A stretch of DNA of 64,000 nucleotides from Planctomycetaceae bacterium (GCA_016793115.1 JAEUIN010000074.1:1-64000); one strand, 5' to 3'. Shown: positions 46,597 to 56,664, counted from the first letter of the stretch. Numbers and translations are program-made. The notes: generated from the letters alone by a model not told the origin.

Positions 46597-49500
46597 TTAG
46601 TTCTGTCCCTGTCCATACCGCACGTGCGGGGAGCGGCACCCGCAGAAGATGTCGTCCCGGGCCCACATCGATTTCTTCTTGTCGTCCGCATCGCTCGCGG
46701 GCGTTTCGCCGGACGAAAGAATGCGTTGAATGAGCGCCGTGCGAACTTTCTGCATTTCGGCCCGCCGCGACAGGTCTTCTTCGCGATCGAAATACTTCCG
46801 TCCGTCGATCCACGTTTGCTCGCAGTGCGCGAGCGCCGACAGCGGCGATCCGCTCCACACGACCAAATCGGCTTGCTTTCCCACCTCGATCGAGCCGACG
46901 AACTTGTCGACGCCTAATTGTTTCGCCGGATTCAACGTGACGAACTTCAACGCCTCTTCCGGAGCGACCCCGCCGTACTTCACGGCCTTGGCCGCTTCCA
47001 AGTTCAAGCGGCGCGCGAGCTCCGCGTCGTCGGAATTGAACGACACGACCACGCCGGCGTCGTGCATCAACGCGCCGTTGTAAGGAATCGCGTCGTACAC
47101 TTCGAACTTGTAGGCCCACCAGTCGGAAAAGCTTGAGCCGCCGACGCCGTGCTTCGCCATCACATCGGCCACCTTATACCCTTCCAAAATGTGTTGCAGT
47201 GTGGCGACGCGCACATGGAACTCTTCGCACACCCGCAGGAAGGCGAGGATTTCATCTTGCCGATAACTGTGGCAATGGATCAGCCGCTTCCCTTCGAGAA
47301 TTTCGGCGATCGCTTCCAGTTCCAGGTCGACGCGCGGCGGCAGGCCGCGCTTGAAGCTGCGATAGTCTTTCCAGCGACGGCGATAGTCGGCCGCCGCGCG
47401 GAACGCGTCGCGCAGCAATTGCTCGACGCCCATCCGCGTTTGCGGGTAGCGGCTCGACGCGCCCCAGTTGCTCCGCTTCACGTTTTCGCCGAGCGCGAAC
47501 TTGATGCCCGCCGGAGCGGCCGCGAACTTCATCTCTTCCGGCAGCGCCCCCCAGCGAAACTTCACGACTTGGTTCTGCCCGCCGATCACGTTGGCCGAGC
47601 CGTGCAGAATGTTTGAGGCCGTGACGCCGCCGGCCAGTTGGCGATAGATGTTCACGTCGGTCGGGTCGATGAAGTCGCCGATCCGCACTTCCGAGGTGAT
47701 CGATTGCGTCGACTCGTTGACGCCCCCGTCGGTGGCGATGTGCGAATGGCAGTCGATGATGCCCGGCGAAAGATGGCGTCCCTCGAGGTCGATGATCGTC
47801 GCCCCGGCCGGCACGGCGACGTTTTTCCCCACGGCCGTGATGATGCCGTTTTGCACGACGACCGTCGCGCTCTCCAGTCTGCCGGCCGGGCCGCTGGTCC
47901 AAATCACGCCGTTGCGGAAGGCGACGACTTTCGGCTGCGCCGGCTGCGTCGCGCGGCCGAAGTCGCCGAACGGATAGTTCACCGCTTGCAAGGCACGCTT
48001 CTTCTTATCGTCGTCGTCGGGCGTGACGTGCGTCGGCTTTTTCTTCGGCTCCAGCTTCGTGTGCTTGGCGTTCCAGGCGTAACGCGTGCCGTCGGCCAGC
48101 AGGATGAATCCGTCGAGCACCGTGGCCGGCGTCTCCGGTTGCGGGCCCGCCGCTTCGACATCGCGATCGGTGAGCACGGCGGCGCTCAGTTGCACTTCGC
48201 CTTTCCAATCGATCACATCGCCTTTGAACGCGGCGCTCCATTGAGCGCCGTCGAGCGCGATGCTTTTGAGCGTCGCTTCCTTCTCGCCCCGCTTCAATTT
48301 GCCGGTCAGTTTCTCCGGTTCTCCTTCCAGAGTGAGCGAAAAGCTCTCCTTACCGCCGCCCGCTTTCGGCAACTGAAAATCCCAACGACCGCGGAGATCG
48401 GCGAACGGCTCCGCTTGGATCGCATGGCGGCGCCCTTCGACCCAGAGGTCGATCACTTTGGCCTTCGCATCGGTGAACAAATCCCCGTCGGCCACGACGA
48501 GCGAAGCCGCTTTCCCGGTTTCGACGGTGCCGTAGTTTTTCGCGAGTTCGAAAATCGCGGCCGGCGACGTCGTGAGGGCGGCGAGCGCTTGGTCGGCGGT
48601 GAGTCCGCGTTCGACCGCTTTGCGGATCGCCGCCAGGAACCCGGCTTGGTCCTTAAGCCCGTGCGTGGTCAACGCGATCCGCACGCCTGCGGCGGCGAGC
48701 CGGCCGGGGTTTTCCGGCGCGATGTCCCAATGCATCAAGTGTTCGAGCGGCACGGTGAGGGCCGCTTCGGCATTGGCGACGTTCGGCGGTTGCGGAAAGT
48801 TGAGCGGCACGACGACGGAGCGGCCGGAGTTGCGCACGGCGTCGAGGCGTTGGTATTCGTCGCCGGAGCCGAGCACGACGATCGGTAGATCGAATTCGCG
48901 GCCGAGCGCATCGGCGCGGAGAAAGTACAACCAATCTCCCGCATGGACGACGATCGGCAACTCGCGCGCGAGCAAGTCGTTGAGCGCGGCGAGACTTTCG
49001 TTCGTTTCCGGGCGCGGTACGTTTTGACCGTCGCGGTGCGCCGTCCAAGCGCGGGCGTACCATTGCGCATCGAGCAAGGTTTGCCTGAGTAGGGCGATCG
49101 CGCCCATCGGCGAGTTGGGATAGCGCTCGTCGCTATTGGAGTCGGGAGTGAGTTGCCAGTGGAGCGAGCTTTGCGGACGGATGATCGCCGCGCTCACTTG
49201 TCCTTCCGCGGTCGTCGCGACCAGGCCGGTTCCTTTGACGATGCCTTCCTTCGGGGCGACGACGCGGAGCGCGACTCCCTGAGAGCGGAGCTTCTTGATC
49301 GCGTCGGGGGCGGGGGAGTAGGAGTCGTCGAGCCGGCGTTCCGGTCGTACGGAGGAATTCCAACCGGCGTCGGTCGGGCGTTCGGTCGTCAGCGGTTGCT
49401 CGGCGAAGGCGTCGATGAAGCCGGCGTAGATCGTCTTGCCGGTCATGTCCCAGCGCACGGCCGCGGACGGCGGTTCGACGTCGGGCCCCACGGCCGTGAT

Positions 49501-49737
49501 GACGCCGTCGCGAAAGACCACGGTGCCTTTCTCGATCACCTTGCCGGGCGCGACGACGATCTTGCCGCCGACGAGCGCGTGATAGGAGGGAGTGTTCTTC
49601 CGCAAGCCGGCGACCGGCGCGGTTTGCGGTTCGGCGGCGAGCGAGTCCGCCGGAGCGCAAGCGGCGAAGATGACGAGGAACGGCGCAAGCAACCAGAGGG
49701 CGTTGCGGGACAGAGACGATCGGCAAACGGCCGGCAT
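46597..49737 (-). CDS. Secreted double amidohydrolase, N-terminal half degenerate
   Basis: A 1046-residue exported protein; FLVIFAAC suggests a lipoprotein signal. Residues ~50-440 form an amidohydrolase-like half: GGKIVVAPGKVIEKGTVVFRDGVITAVG, but YAGFIDAFAEQP replaces the HxH motif. A beta-rich linker (~450-590) follows. The second half, ~600-1010, keeps the metal site: GIIDCHSHIATD, LIHCHSYRQDE, TLQHILEGYK and FNSDDAEL, ending LGVDKFVGSIEVGKQADLVVW. So one half looks catalytic and one structural. The two-gene pair is probably one operon; substrate unknown. Confidence 0.9.
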   Translation of the reverse strand: MPAVCRSSLSRNALWLLAPFLVIFAACAPADSLAAEPQTAPVAGLRKNTPSYHALVGGKIVVAPGKVIEKGTVVFRDGVITAVGPDVEPPSAAVRWDMTGKTIYAGFIDAFAEQPLTTERPTDAGWNSSVRPERRLDDSYSPAPDAIKKLRSQGVALRVVAPKEGIVKGTGLVATTAEGQVSAAIIRPQSSLHWQLTPDSNSDERYPNSPMGAIALLRQTLLDAQWYARAWTAHRDGQNVPRPETNESLAALNDLLARELPIVVHAGDWLYFLRADALGREFDLPIVVLGSGDEYQRLDAVRNSGRSVVVPLNFPQPPNVANAEAALTVPLEHLMHWDIAPENPGRLAAAGVRIALTTHGLKDQAGFLAAIRKAVERGLTADQALAALTTSPAAIFELAKNYGTVETGKAASLVVADGDLFTDAKAKVIDLWVEGRRHAIQAEPFADLRGRWDFQLPKAGGGKESFSLTLEGEPEKLTGKLKRGEKEATLKSIALDGAQWSAAFKGDVIDWKGEVQLSAAVLTDRDVEAAGPQPETPATVLDGFILLADGTRYAWNAKHTKLEPKKKPTHVTPDDDDKKKRALQAVNYPFGDFGRATQPAQPKVVAFRNGVIWTSGPAGRLESATVVVQNGIITAVGKNVAVPAGATIIDLEGRHLSPGIIDCHSHIATDGGVNESTQSITSEVRIGDFIDPTDVNIYRQLAGGVTASNILHGSANVIGGQNQVVKFRWGALPEEMKFAAAPAGIKFALGENVKRSNWGASSRYPQTRMGVEQLLRDAFRAAADYRRRWKDYRSFKRGLPPRVDLELEAIAEILEGKRLIHCHSYRQDEILAFLRVCEEFHVRVATLQHILEGYKVADVMAKHGVGGSSFSDWWAYKFEVYDAIPYNGALMHDAGVVVSFNSDDAELARRLNLEAAKAVKYGGVAPEEALKFVTLNPAKQLGVDKFVGSIEVGKQADLVVWSGSPLSALAHCEQTWIDGRKYFDREEDLSRRAEMQKVRTALIQRILSSGETPASDADDKKKSMWARDDIFCGCRSPHVRYGQGQN

Positions 49738-49987
49738 GCGAGGCTCCCGAGCGATGCGATATAGCGGCGGGCAAAAAGTGCGGTGCGAAGTCTCTCCGAC
49801 GATAGTCTAGCCCACGGGCCGATGCCAGGGGCGGGCGGGCCGAGGCGGGGCCGAGCGACGTATAAGGAACGCCGTTCGCGACGTTCCGGTCGCTTTGCTC
49901 GGCGGCGGCGGCGCATTCGCGACGCCGCCGAGGGCGCTCCCGACAGACATACATGACGCGCCGCGCGATCTTCGGTTCGCGGCCCGA

Positions 49988-51367
49988 TTACTTGCCGATG
50001 CAGAAGCGGCTGAAGATACGATCGAGGATGTCGTCGGTGTAGATCGCGCCGACGATCTCCCCCAGTTCGTCGAGGGCGGCACGCAGCGCTGCGGCGACGA
50101 GTTCTTCGCCGCGCCGCTCCCGCGCCGTGCGCTCGGCGTCGTCGAGTTGGCGAGCCGCTTCGGCGAGACTGGCGCGGCACCGCACGGCCGTCGTCGCGAC
50201 GACGTCGGCGGAGCCGCCGGCGAGCGACGCCGACCGCTCGGCGATCATCGTACGCAGCCGACGGAGCGACGCCTCGTCGTCGAGCGCCACGACCGCATGG
50301 CCGGCCGCGACGAGCGCCGGCGTCGATGCGGCCGGCGGCAGATCGGCCTTCGTCCAGACGACGATCCGCGTCGCCTCGTCGCCGCGAAGTTGTGCGGCCT
50401 CGTCCGAGGTCGGAGCACGCGAACGATCGAAGCAAGCGAGCGTGAGCGCCGCCGCGCCGGCTTGCTCTCGCGAACCGCGCTGCGCCGCGGCGTCGATCGC
50501 ATCGAGCGCCGTCGGGGCGAGTCCCGCCGTGTCGACCAGTTCGACGGCGACGCCGTCGCAATCGATCGCGGCGGCGAGGTAGTCGCGCGTCGTACCGGCT
50601 TGCGGCGAGACGAGCGCGTGCGCCCCGCCCGCGAGAGCGTTGAAGAGCGAACTCTTGCCGACGTTGGGCGCGCCGACGAGCACGACCGTGGGCCGGACGG
50701 CGGCGTCGGTGCGGTCGGTCATCCGCCGCTGCAGGTCGAGGAGCGCGTCGCGCGCGGCGCCGATCACGGCGAGCAGCTCGTCACGAGAGATGAATTCAAT
50801 GTCTTCCTCGACGAAGTCGAGCCCGGCCTCGAGATGCGCCAACAAATCGAGCAAGTCGCCGCGCAGCTTCGTGAGCGGGCCGGCCAAGCCGCCGGCCATT
50901 TGCTTGAGCGCCGTTTGCAGCTCGCGCTCATCGCGGGCATCGATCGCCCCGAGCACCGCTTCGGCCTGCGTTAGGTCGATGCGGCCGGCGAGGAACGCCC
51001 GAAGCGTGAACTCGCCGGGTTTGGCCGGCCGAGCGCCGTTGCGGCAAGCGGCGGTGAGTGCGGCCTCTAGGATGGGTGGGGAGCCGGGGAGGTGCAGTTC
51101 GACGGTCGGCTCACGGGTGTAGCTGCGAGGACAGGGCCACACGAAAAAGTCGCAGGGTACCGGAGCGCAAAACTCCGGCAAAACAAGGCTTCCGGCGCTC
51201 GCGGAGGCCCCTCGTAGACCGGTCGGAAGCGACGTTTCTGTAGAGCCTCCGAGCGAGGCGAGACACTCCAGGGCCCGGGGGCCGCTGATGCGGATGATGC
51301 CTCGGGCCGCCCCGCCGGGCGCGGAGGCGACGGCGGCGATCGTGTCGAGCTCCGTAGTGGGCTTCAC
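49988..51367 (-). CDS. mnmE: tRNA uridine-5-carboxymethylaminomethyl GTPase MnmE
   Basis: A 459-residue protein. N-terminal folate-binding domain (DTIAAVASAPGGAARGIIRISGP), central helical domain (GEFTLRAFLAGRIDLTQAEAV), an inserted G domain with GAPNVGKSSLFNAL, QAGTTRD, DTAGL and TKAD, and the C-terminal CIGK with the catalytic cysteine. With MnmG it modifies the wobble uridine of several tRNAs. GTG start at 51367, six bases after the yidC stop, so the pair is one operon, as in many bacteria. Confidence 0.96.
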   Translation of the reverse strand: MKPTTELDTIAAVASAPGGAARGIIRISGPRALECLASLGGSTETSLPTGLRGASASAGSLVLPEFCAPVPCDFFVWPCPRSYTREPTVELHLPGSPPILEAALTAACRNGARPAKPGEFTLRAFLAGRIDLTQAEAVLGAIDARDERELQTALKQMAGGLAGPLTKLRGDLLDLLAHLEAGLDFVEEDIEFISRDELLAVIGAARDALLDLQRRMTDRTDAAVRPTVVLVGAPNVGKSSLFNALAGGAHALVSPQAGTTRDYLAAAIDCDGVAVELVDTAGLAPTALDAIDAAAQRGSREQAGAAALTLACFDRSRAPTSDEAAQLRGDEATRIVVWTKADLPPAASTPALVAAGHAVVALDDEASLRRLRTMIAERSASLAGGSADVVATTAVRCRASLAEAARQLDDAERTARERRGEELVAAALRAALDELGEIVGAIYTDDILDRIFSRFCIGK

Positions 51368-51373
51368 GAGAAC

Positions 51374-53698
51374 TCAGCGCTTGTTGCGCTTCTTCGCCCC
51401 TTCGCCAGGCTTGGCCGGGGTGACGTCGATCACCGCTTCCGAAGCCGGCTCTTTGATATGTTCGATCTTCGGCAGCAGCTTCCGCTCGCAAATGCTCCAC
51501 ACGCTCGACGTGATGAAATACACGCACAACCCGGCGGGAACTTTGAAGAACATGACGCCCATGAAGACCATCATGTACTTGATCATCTTTTGCTGCATCG
51601 CCGTCTGCTCGTCGGTCGGCGGCGGCATGAACATCTTGTTCTGAATCAAGAACAGAGCGATCGTCACGCAGGGGAGCAAATTCAAGAAGGGCCCGAGCCA
51701 GCCGTTGTCGCCGAAAAACATCTCGCCGACGAGCGGCAGCTTGTGCAGGTACGGCTGCCAGAACCAAAACATATCCGGAGCCGAGAGGTTCGAGGCCCAG
51801 CGAATGTTCTCGCTGATCAGCGGAGCCTGGCGAAGTTCGACGTCGACTTTCAACGAGTTGTAGAGCCCGACGAAGATCGGAATCTGCACGAACACCGGCA
51901 AGCAGCCGGCGAACGGGTTGTAGTTGTGCTTCTTGAACAGTTCTTGTTGGGCTCTGGCTTGCTCTTCGCGTTTTCCTTTGTAGCGTTCGGCGAGCTTTTT
52001 GATTTCCGGCTGCAATTGCTGCATCTTCACCGCGTTCAAGGCTTGCTTGCGGCTAAGCGGAAACATCAGCGAACGAACGCATACGGTGAGCATCATGATC
52101 GCGATGCCGTAGTTGCCGACCCAGCCGTAGAAGGTGTGTAACAAGAACAGCATCGGCTCGGCGATCCAGTCGTACCAGCCGTAGTCGATTTGCCCGGCGA
52201 GGCCGTATTCGGCGAGCATCGCCGGAACCTTAGGACCGAGGTAGATCTTGAAATCGTCCGTAAGCGATTGCCCGGCCGCGATTTCCAAGGGCGCCCGCGT
52301 CATGCGGAAGCTGACGTCGGTCTCGCGCTTGCGATAAGACTCCTTGGGAGTCGTGCCCACCTGTTCCGGGACGATGCGCGAGAAGCGGTGTTCGGCCGGA
52401 TCGGCTTTTTGCGGCACGATGACCGCCGTGAAATACATCCCGTCGACGCCGACGTAGGAAATCGGCATCGCGGTGAGATGCGTGGGTGCTTTGTCGTCGA
52501 GGCCTGCGTCGACGATTTCCGCGCAGGTCGTCATGCCGTTGTCGACGTAGCGGCCGTTGAATTGGCCGTAGATCACGTCGCGCATGCCGCAGCCGGAAAC
52601 CAGGCCGATTTTCGAATCGCGAGCGTACCAGGCTCCTTCGACCGGCAAGCCGGTCGGACCGCTTAATCGGTAAGCGAGATTTGAAGCCTTTTCGGAAAGG
52701 TTCTTCATTTCGACGCGGAGGTTCAGCGTGTAGTCCGACGCTTGGTCTTGCCGAGCGTTCGGGTCGCGCGCGTTGAGCGAATAACGCTTGGTGATTTCGA
52801 CGTTCAACTCCGGCACCGTGCGGCGAAACGCCGCCGTATTCGGTTGGGCGGCGTCCGTCGGCAGCAGTTCCCAATTTCCTTCGAGCAGCGCGACATCCTT
52901 CAGCTCGCGCTCTTCCACGCCGAGCAAGCGGCCGGCCGCTTCCTGCACGGTCAGCAAAAACGAGAACGGGTCGGGCTTCGCTGGCGTCGCCGGATCGCTG
53001 AATTCCGGCTTGATAAGTTGCAGCGGAGCGCGGCGTAGGGCGGCGTCGAATTCACGCTCGCCGCCCGCGCGGCGGACTTTCACTTTGACGCTGGAAAGCG
53101 GATCGACGACCGCGAGAACTCGGTCAAGTTGCGCGGGGGTCGGAGTCGGCTGACCGGCGACGGCGAGGACGACGTCCCCTTTTTCGATTCCGGCGAGCGC
53201 CGCCGGCGTGCCGGGGCCGACGACGTTCACCTTGCAGCCGATTGGCTTGGCCTTTTCGCCCTCCCCCTCAATCACTGGTTCCGCCGCGAAATGACCGAGA
53301 TAAGCGGCTACCGGGTGAATGTTGTCGACTTCGTGGTAGCGATGGTTGCTCAACTCGACGCGTTCGACCGCGGCACCTTTGTTGGTGAACGTGACCAGCA
53401 AACGGAACGGACCGTCGTCGTCGAGGGAGCCGAGCGTGGTCCAGGCCGGAGCGATTTCTTCCGCAGGATTTGCGGGAACCGCGGCGGGCTTGTTCGGTTC
53501 GGCGGCGGGTTTTTCCGCGTCTTTCTTCGCCGCGTCGTTCGTCGCGGCCGGCTTCTGCGGGTCGTCGGGCTTTTTCGCATCGGCCGGCTTCTGTGCGACC
53601 GGCTTCGGCGGAGGCGGAAAAAACTTGTTCATCAAAAGTTGATGGCCCATCAAAATAGCCATCGCAAGAATGATGAACGTAAAAAAACGCTTGTCCAT
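51374..53698 (-). CDS. yidC: Membrane protein insertase YidC with a PDZ-like insertion
   Basis: A 774-residue insertase, longer than the usual ~550. N-terminal helix (FFTFIILAMAILMGHQLL), a Pro/Lys/Ala-rich linker, then the large periplasmic domain. Within it residues ~153-227 read as a PDZ domain: GPGTPAALAGIEKGDVVLAVAGQ, then a helix and VKVKVRRAGGEREFDAAL. The conserved core starts near 515: YGWVGNYGIAIMMLTVCVRSLMFPLSRKQ, QLQPEIKKLAERYKGKREEQ, NPFAGCLPVFVQIPIFVGLY and a final VPAGLCVYFITSSVWSICER, with a basic tail AKKRNKR. Confidence 0.95.
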   Translation of the reverse strand: MDKRFFTFIILAMAILMGHQLLMNKFFPPPPKPVAQKPADAKKPDDPQKPAATNDAAKKDAEKPAAEPNKPAAVPANPAEEIAPAWTTLGSLDDDGPFRLLVTFTNKGAAVERVELSNHRYHEVDNIHPVAAYLGHFAAEPVIEGEGEKAKPIGCKVNVVGPGTPAALAGIEKGDVVLAVAGQPTPTPAQLDRVLAVVDPLSSVKVKVRRAGGEREFDAALRRAPLQLIKPEFSDPATPAKPDPFSFLLTVQEAAGRLLGVEERELKDVALLEGNWELLPTDAAQPNTAAFRRTVPELNVEITKRYSLNARDPNARQDQASDYTLNLRVEMKNLSEKASNLAYRLSGPTGLPVEGAWYARDSKIGLVSGCGMRDVIYGQFNGRYVDNGMTTCAEIVDAGLDDKAPTHLTAMPISYVGVDGMYFTAVIVPQKADPAEHRFSRIVPEQVGTTPKESYRKRETDVSFRMTRAPLEIAAGQSLTDDFKIYLGPKVPAMLAEYGLAGQIDYGWYDWIAEPMLFLLHTFYGWVGNYGIAIMMLTVCVRSLMFPLSRKQALNAVKMQQLQPEIKKLAERYKGKREEQARAQQELFKKHNYNPFAGCLPVFVQIPIFVGLYNSLKVDVELRQAPLISENIRWASNLSAPDMFWFWQPYLHKLPLVGEMFFGDNGWLGPFLNLLPCVTIALFLIQNKMFMPPPTDEQTAMQQKMIKYMMVFMGVMFFKVPAGLCVYFITSSVWSICERKLLPKIEHIKEPASEAVIDVTPAKPGEGAKKRNKR

Positions 53699-53786
53699 TT
53701 GAACCCAATACTCCTGCGCCGATTCGCTGAATTAAGGTGCGAGGCGCGTCAATGAGCGGTAATCGCAATGAGCTATTCGTCGGCGG

Positions 53787-54536
53787 TCACATTCCCTTGC
53801 GGAGCCGGTCGCCGAGAAAGTTGTCGAGCTCGGGAATCGCGTAGATTTTTTCCACCGTCTTGTCGATCGGATATTCGACCCGACGATAGACGATGCGGTC
53901 GTCTTCTAAAATGACGTAGCAGGACCGTGGATCGCCGTCGCGCGGCTGGCCGACGGAGCCGACGTTGACCATCAACTTCATATCGCCCAGCTTGAACTGA
54001 TGCCCCATTTCTTCGGGACGAATGAAACGGCCGTCTTGCGTGAAGACGCCCGGCACATGCGTGTGGCCTTGGAAGCAGTAGCGCTCGACGAGCGAAAACA
54101 GCTTCTCCATTTTCTTTGGATGGTGCACATCTTCCGGAAAGACGTATTCGTTGAGCGGATTGCGCGGTGAGCCGTGCACGAACAGCAGGCCGTTGTCGCG
54201 GTGCAACCGCGGTCTTTCGCCCAGAAACTCCCAGCGAGCCGCGTTCTCTTCCGGATTGCCGATCGGCTGTTCAAGCTGGTCGCGAGTCCAGAAAATGGCC
54301 CGCTCCGCACCGGAGTTGAAGCCTTCGGGGTCGAAAAGCGCCCCTTGATCATGGTTGCCCAAGATGCAGAGGTCGAACTTCATCACCATGTCGATGCATT
54401 CGCGAGGGTTCGGCCCATAGCCGATGATGTCGCCCAAGCAAAAGATCTCGGTGATGCCTTGGCTGCGGATATCTGCGAGAACCGCCTCGAGCCCTTCGAG
54501 ATTGCTATGTATGTCGCTAATCAGAGCCCGTTTCAC
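53787..54536 (-). CDS. YfcE/MJ0936-type metallophosphoesterase
   Basis: A 249-residue calcineurin-like phosphoesterase with all metal motifs: [30 protein letters not shown] and GHTHVP. It has no signal peptide. Substrate of this group is often a phosphodiester but not predictable. GTG start at 54536. A perfect 10-base hairpin lies 39 bases upstream. Divergent from tsaB. Confidence 0.9.
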   Translation of the reverse strand: MKRALISDIHSNLEGLEAVLADIRSQGITEIFCLGDIIGYGPNPRECIDMVMKFDLCILGNHDQGALFDPEGFNSGAERAIFWTRDQLEQPIGNPEENAARWEFLGERPRLHRDNGLLFVHGSPRNPLNEYVFPEDVHHPKKMEKLFSLVERYCFQGHTHVPGVFTQDGRFIRPEEMGHQFKLGDMKLMVNVGSVGQPRDGDPRSCYVILEDDRIVYRRVEYPIDKTVEKIYAIPELDNFLGDRLRKGM

Positions 54537-54574
54537 GTGTCGTTCGCATCCTCGGCATTCAAGACGACGACTTC

Positions 54575-54598
54575 CCTACCTGCCACGGGGCAGGTAGG
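54575..54598. repeat. Perfect 10-base-stem hairpin upstream of the phosphoesterase
   Basis: CCTACCTGCC (54575-54584) and GGCAGGTAGG (54589-54598) around the tetraloop ACGG. On the plus strand it is followed by CTTTAG. It may be an mRNA leader structure of the minus-strand gene or one copy of a dispersed repeat; only one copy is in this window. Confidence 0.6.
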
Positions 54599-54809
54599 CT
54601 TTAGACGTCGGCCCTGGATTAGGCCACTGCGGAAAGGAGTTCGCTCCAAGGCTTGCCAAGACGGCGTGCGACGCCGGTCGACAGCGCGGAGCGAATCGCT
54701 ACAAATTCAAGCAGCAGTTTAGGTTAGTGCGGTCGGGCGGTCAAGCGGCGCGGCCTGTCGACCATGTAATCTCCGCTCGTCGCAAGGCGACTCTAAGTCA
54801 TTGCGCAAC

Positions 54810-55544
54810 ATGCGTCTTTTAGCGTTGGAAACGAGTGGGACCACCGGCAGCGTGGCGCTGTGGGAAGGCGCAGAGCAGCCGGCCGGTGCCAGATCTTGGT
54901 CCGGCGGCGAAGGACGGCTCTTTTCGATTGCACTCACGGTCGGGCAACGCAGCGCCCAATCGCTTGTTCCGGCAATTCAGCGGCTCCTACAGTCGGCCGA
55001 TGTCCGACCGGGAGACGTCAATGTCATCGCCGTGACCGTCGGCCCCGGTTCGTTCACCGGGTTGCGCATCGGCGTCACCACGGCGAAGACGCTCGCCTAC
55101 GCCTTGAAGGCCGAGGTCGTGGCGGTGAACACGCTCGACGTGCTGGCCCGGCAGGCTCCGCTCGACGGCTCGCGCTGCTGGGCCGTACTCGATGCGTTTC
55201 GCGGGCAGCTTTTTGCGGCCTCGTATCATCGCTACGGTTCGAACGCCTGGCAGCGCGACGACGCGACGCACGAGTGTGCGCTCCCGACCGTCGAGGAATG
55301 GTCGGACATGCTGCGGGCCGGCGACATCGTCCTCGGCCCGGTGCTGGGCAAGTTGAAGGGAAAGCTTCCCGGCGACGTTCAAATTGCACCTGCTACGAGT
55401 TGGGAGCCGCAGGCGGAAACCGTGGCCCGGCTGGCTTTGGAACTCTATCGGGAGGGGCGGCGCGACGATTTGTGGACCTTAGTCCCCTACTACGGCCGCC
55501 TCTCGGCAGCCGAAGAAAAGCGGGGCGAATCGGCTAAGCTTTAG
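54810..55544 (+). CDS. tsaB: tRNA threonylcarbamoyladenosine biosynthesis protein TsaB
   Basis: A 244-residue ASKHA-fold protein: LLALETSGTTGSVAL at the start, and the family block VTVGPGSFTGLRIGVTTAKTLAYAL, then VLDAFRGQLFAASY. It supports TsaD in t6A synthesis on tRNA. The ATG at 54810 is preferred over the TTG at 54801. Neither has a good ribosome site. Confidence 0.92.
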   Translation: MRLLALETSGTTGSVALWEGAEQPAGARSWSGGEGRLFSIALTVGQRSAQSLVPAIQRLLQSADVRPGDVNVIAVTVGPGSFTGLRIGVTTAKTLAYALKAEVVAVNTLDVLARQAPLDGSRCWAVLDAFRGQLFAASYHRYGSNAWQRDDATHECALPTVEEWSDMLRAGDIVLGPVLGKLKGKLPGDVQIAPATSWEPQAETVARLALELYREGRRDDLWTLVPYYGRLSAAEEKRGESAKL

Positions 55545-55653
55545 GTCGACGGGACCAAGTTGCGGGCGCGCCTCAACGCTGCCGTTCGACTGACGAAAGC
55601 AGCATCTTCGAGTAAAATGCAAGTCCTCCTCCCGCCTCACCCCGGTACGCCGC

Positions 55654-56664
55654 ATGCGTCGCTTTCAGCTTCTTGTCGTTCTTGCGCTAATCGCGTTTCC
55701 GCTGTTCGCAGCGGAGCGGGGGAGTCAGCGACGGAAACTCGATCCGCGACTTGTGCCGCTCCCCGCCGAGGCCCCTGCGCCCGTCGACAATCCGACGACC
55801 CCCGAGAAAGTCGCCCTCGGTAAGCAACTCTTTTTCGATCCGCGGTTGTCCGGCAACAACACGATGAGCTGCGCCTCGTGCCACAAGCCGGAGCGCTGGT
55901 TCGCCGACGGAATCGAGTGGAACAAAGGGGAAACCGGCGTCACACTCGTGCGCAACACGCAAACTTGCCTCAACGTCGGCTTCTATTCGACATTCTTCTG
56001 GGAAGGGAGGGCCGGGTCGCTCGAGGAACAAGCGCTCGGCCCGATCGAATCGGAGATCGAGATGAATCAAGATCTCGAAGAACTTGAACGCGAATTGAAC
56101 GCGGTCGCCGGCTATGTCTCGCAATTTCAAGCCGTGTTCGGTGCGAAGCCGAATCGAAAAGACGTCGCCAAGGCTCTCGCGGCCTATCAGCGAACTCTCA
56201 TCACCGGCCCGTCGCCTTACGATCGGTATCTCATGGGAGAAGACGACGCCCTCTCGGACGATGCGAAACGGGGGCTCGAACTGTTCGCAGGCAAGGCGCG
56301 CTGCGTCGAGTGCCACAATGGACCGAATCTGACCGACGGCCGCTTCTATCGGATGGGCGTGTCGGAGGAAGATGTCGGGCGTGTCAAAGCGACAGGTCGC
56401 GAAGACGATCGGTTTCGCTTTCGCACCCCGTCGCTCCGCAACGTCGCCGAAACGGCGCCGTACATGCACCACGGCTTGTTCATCTCGCTCGATGCCGTGT
56501 TGTCGTTCTACTACAACGGCGGCGCCGACGCTTCGAACTACGATTTGCCGCTCGATGCGCCGAACTTAGCGGACCGTCCGACGTCGGACATGCAGTATCT
56601 GCTCGCCTTCTTAAACTCGCTCACCGGGACGCCGCCCGACTTCACTCCGCCGAAACTTCCCTAA
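55654..56664 (+). CDS. Di-haem cytochrome c peroxidase (MauG family)
   Basis: A 336-residue secreted protein (signal to FAAERG). Two haem motifs: CASCH at 73-77 within GNNTMSCASCHKPE, and CVECH in KARCVECHNGPNLTDGRFY. Between them lie RNTQTCLNVGFYSTFFWEGRAGSLEEQALGP and the helix DVAKALAAYQRTL, then TPSLRNVAETAPYMHHG with the distal ligands. Standard length for bacterial peroxidase/MauG. It removes hydrogen peroxide or oxidises a protein partner in the periplasm; partner unknown. Convergent with the amylase gene. Confidence 0.93.
   Translation: MRRFQLLVVLALIAFPLFAAERGSQRRKLDPRLVPLPAEAPAPVDNPTTPEKVALGKQLFFDPRLSGNNTMSCASCHKPERWFADGIEWNKGETGVTLVRNTQTCLNVGFYSTFFWEGRAGSLEEQALGPIESEIEMNQDLEELERELNAVAGYVSQFQAVFGAKPNRKDVAKALAAYQRTLITGPSPYDRYLMGEDDALSDDAKRGLELFAGKARCVECHNGPNLTDGRFYRMGVSEEDVGRVKATGREDDRFRFRTPSLRNVAETAPYMHHGLFISLDAVLSFYYNGGADASNYDLPLDAPNLADRPTSDMQYLLAFLNSLTGTPPDFTPPKLP

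Noticed and set aside
46502..47119. N-terminal extension of the 442-residue amidohydrolase
   Set aside because: The extension crosses repeat copy C and the 3' end of the 1046-residue gene; a clear signal peptide starts at 46501.
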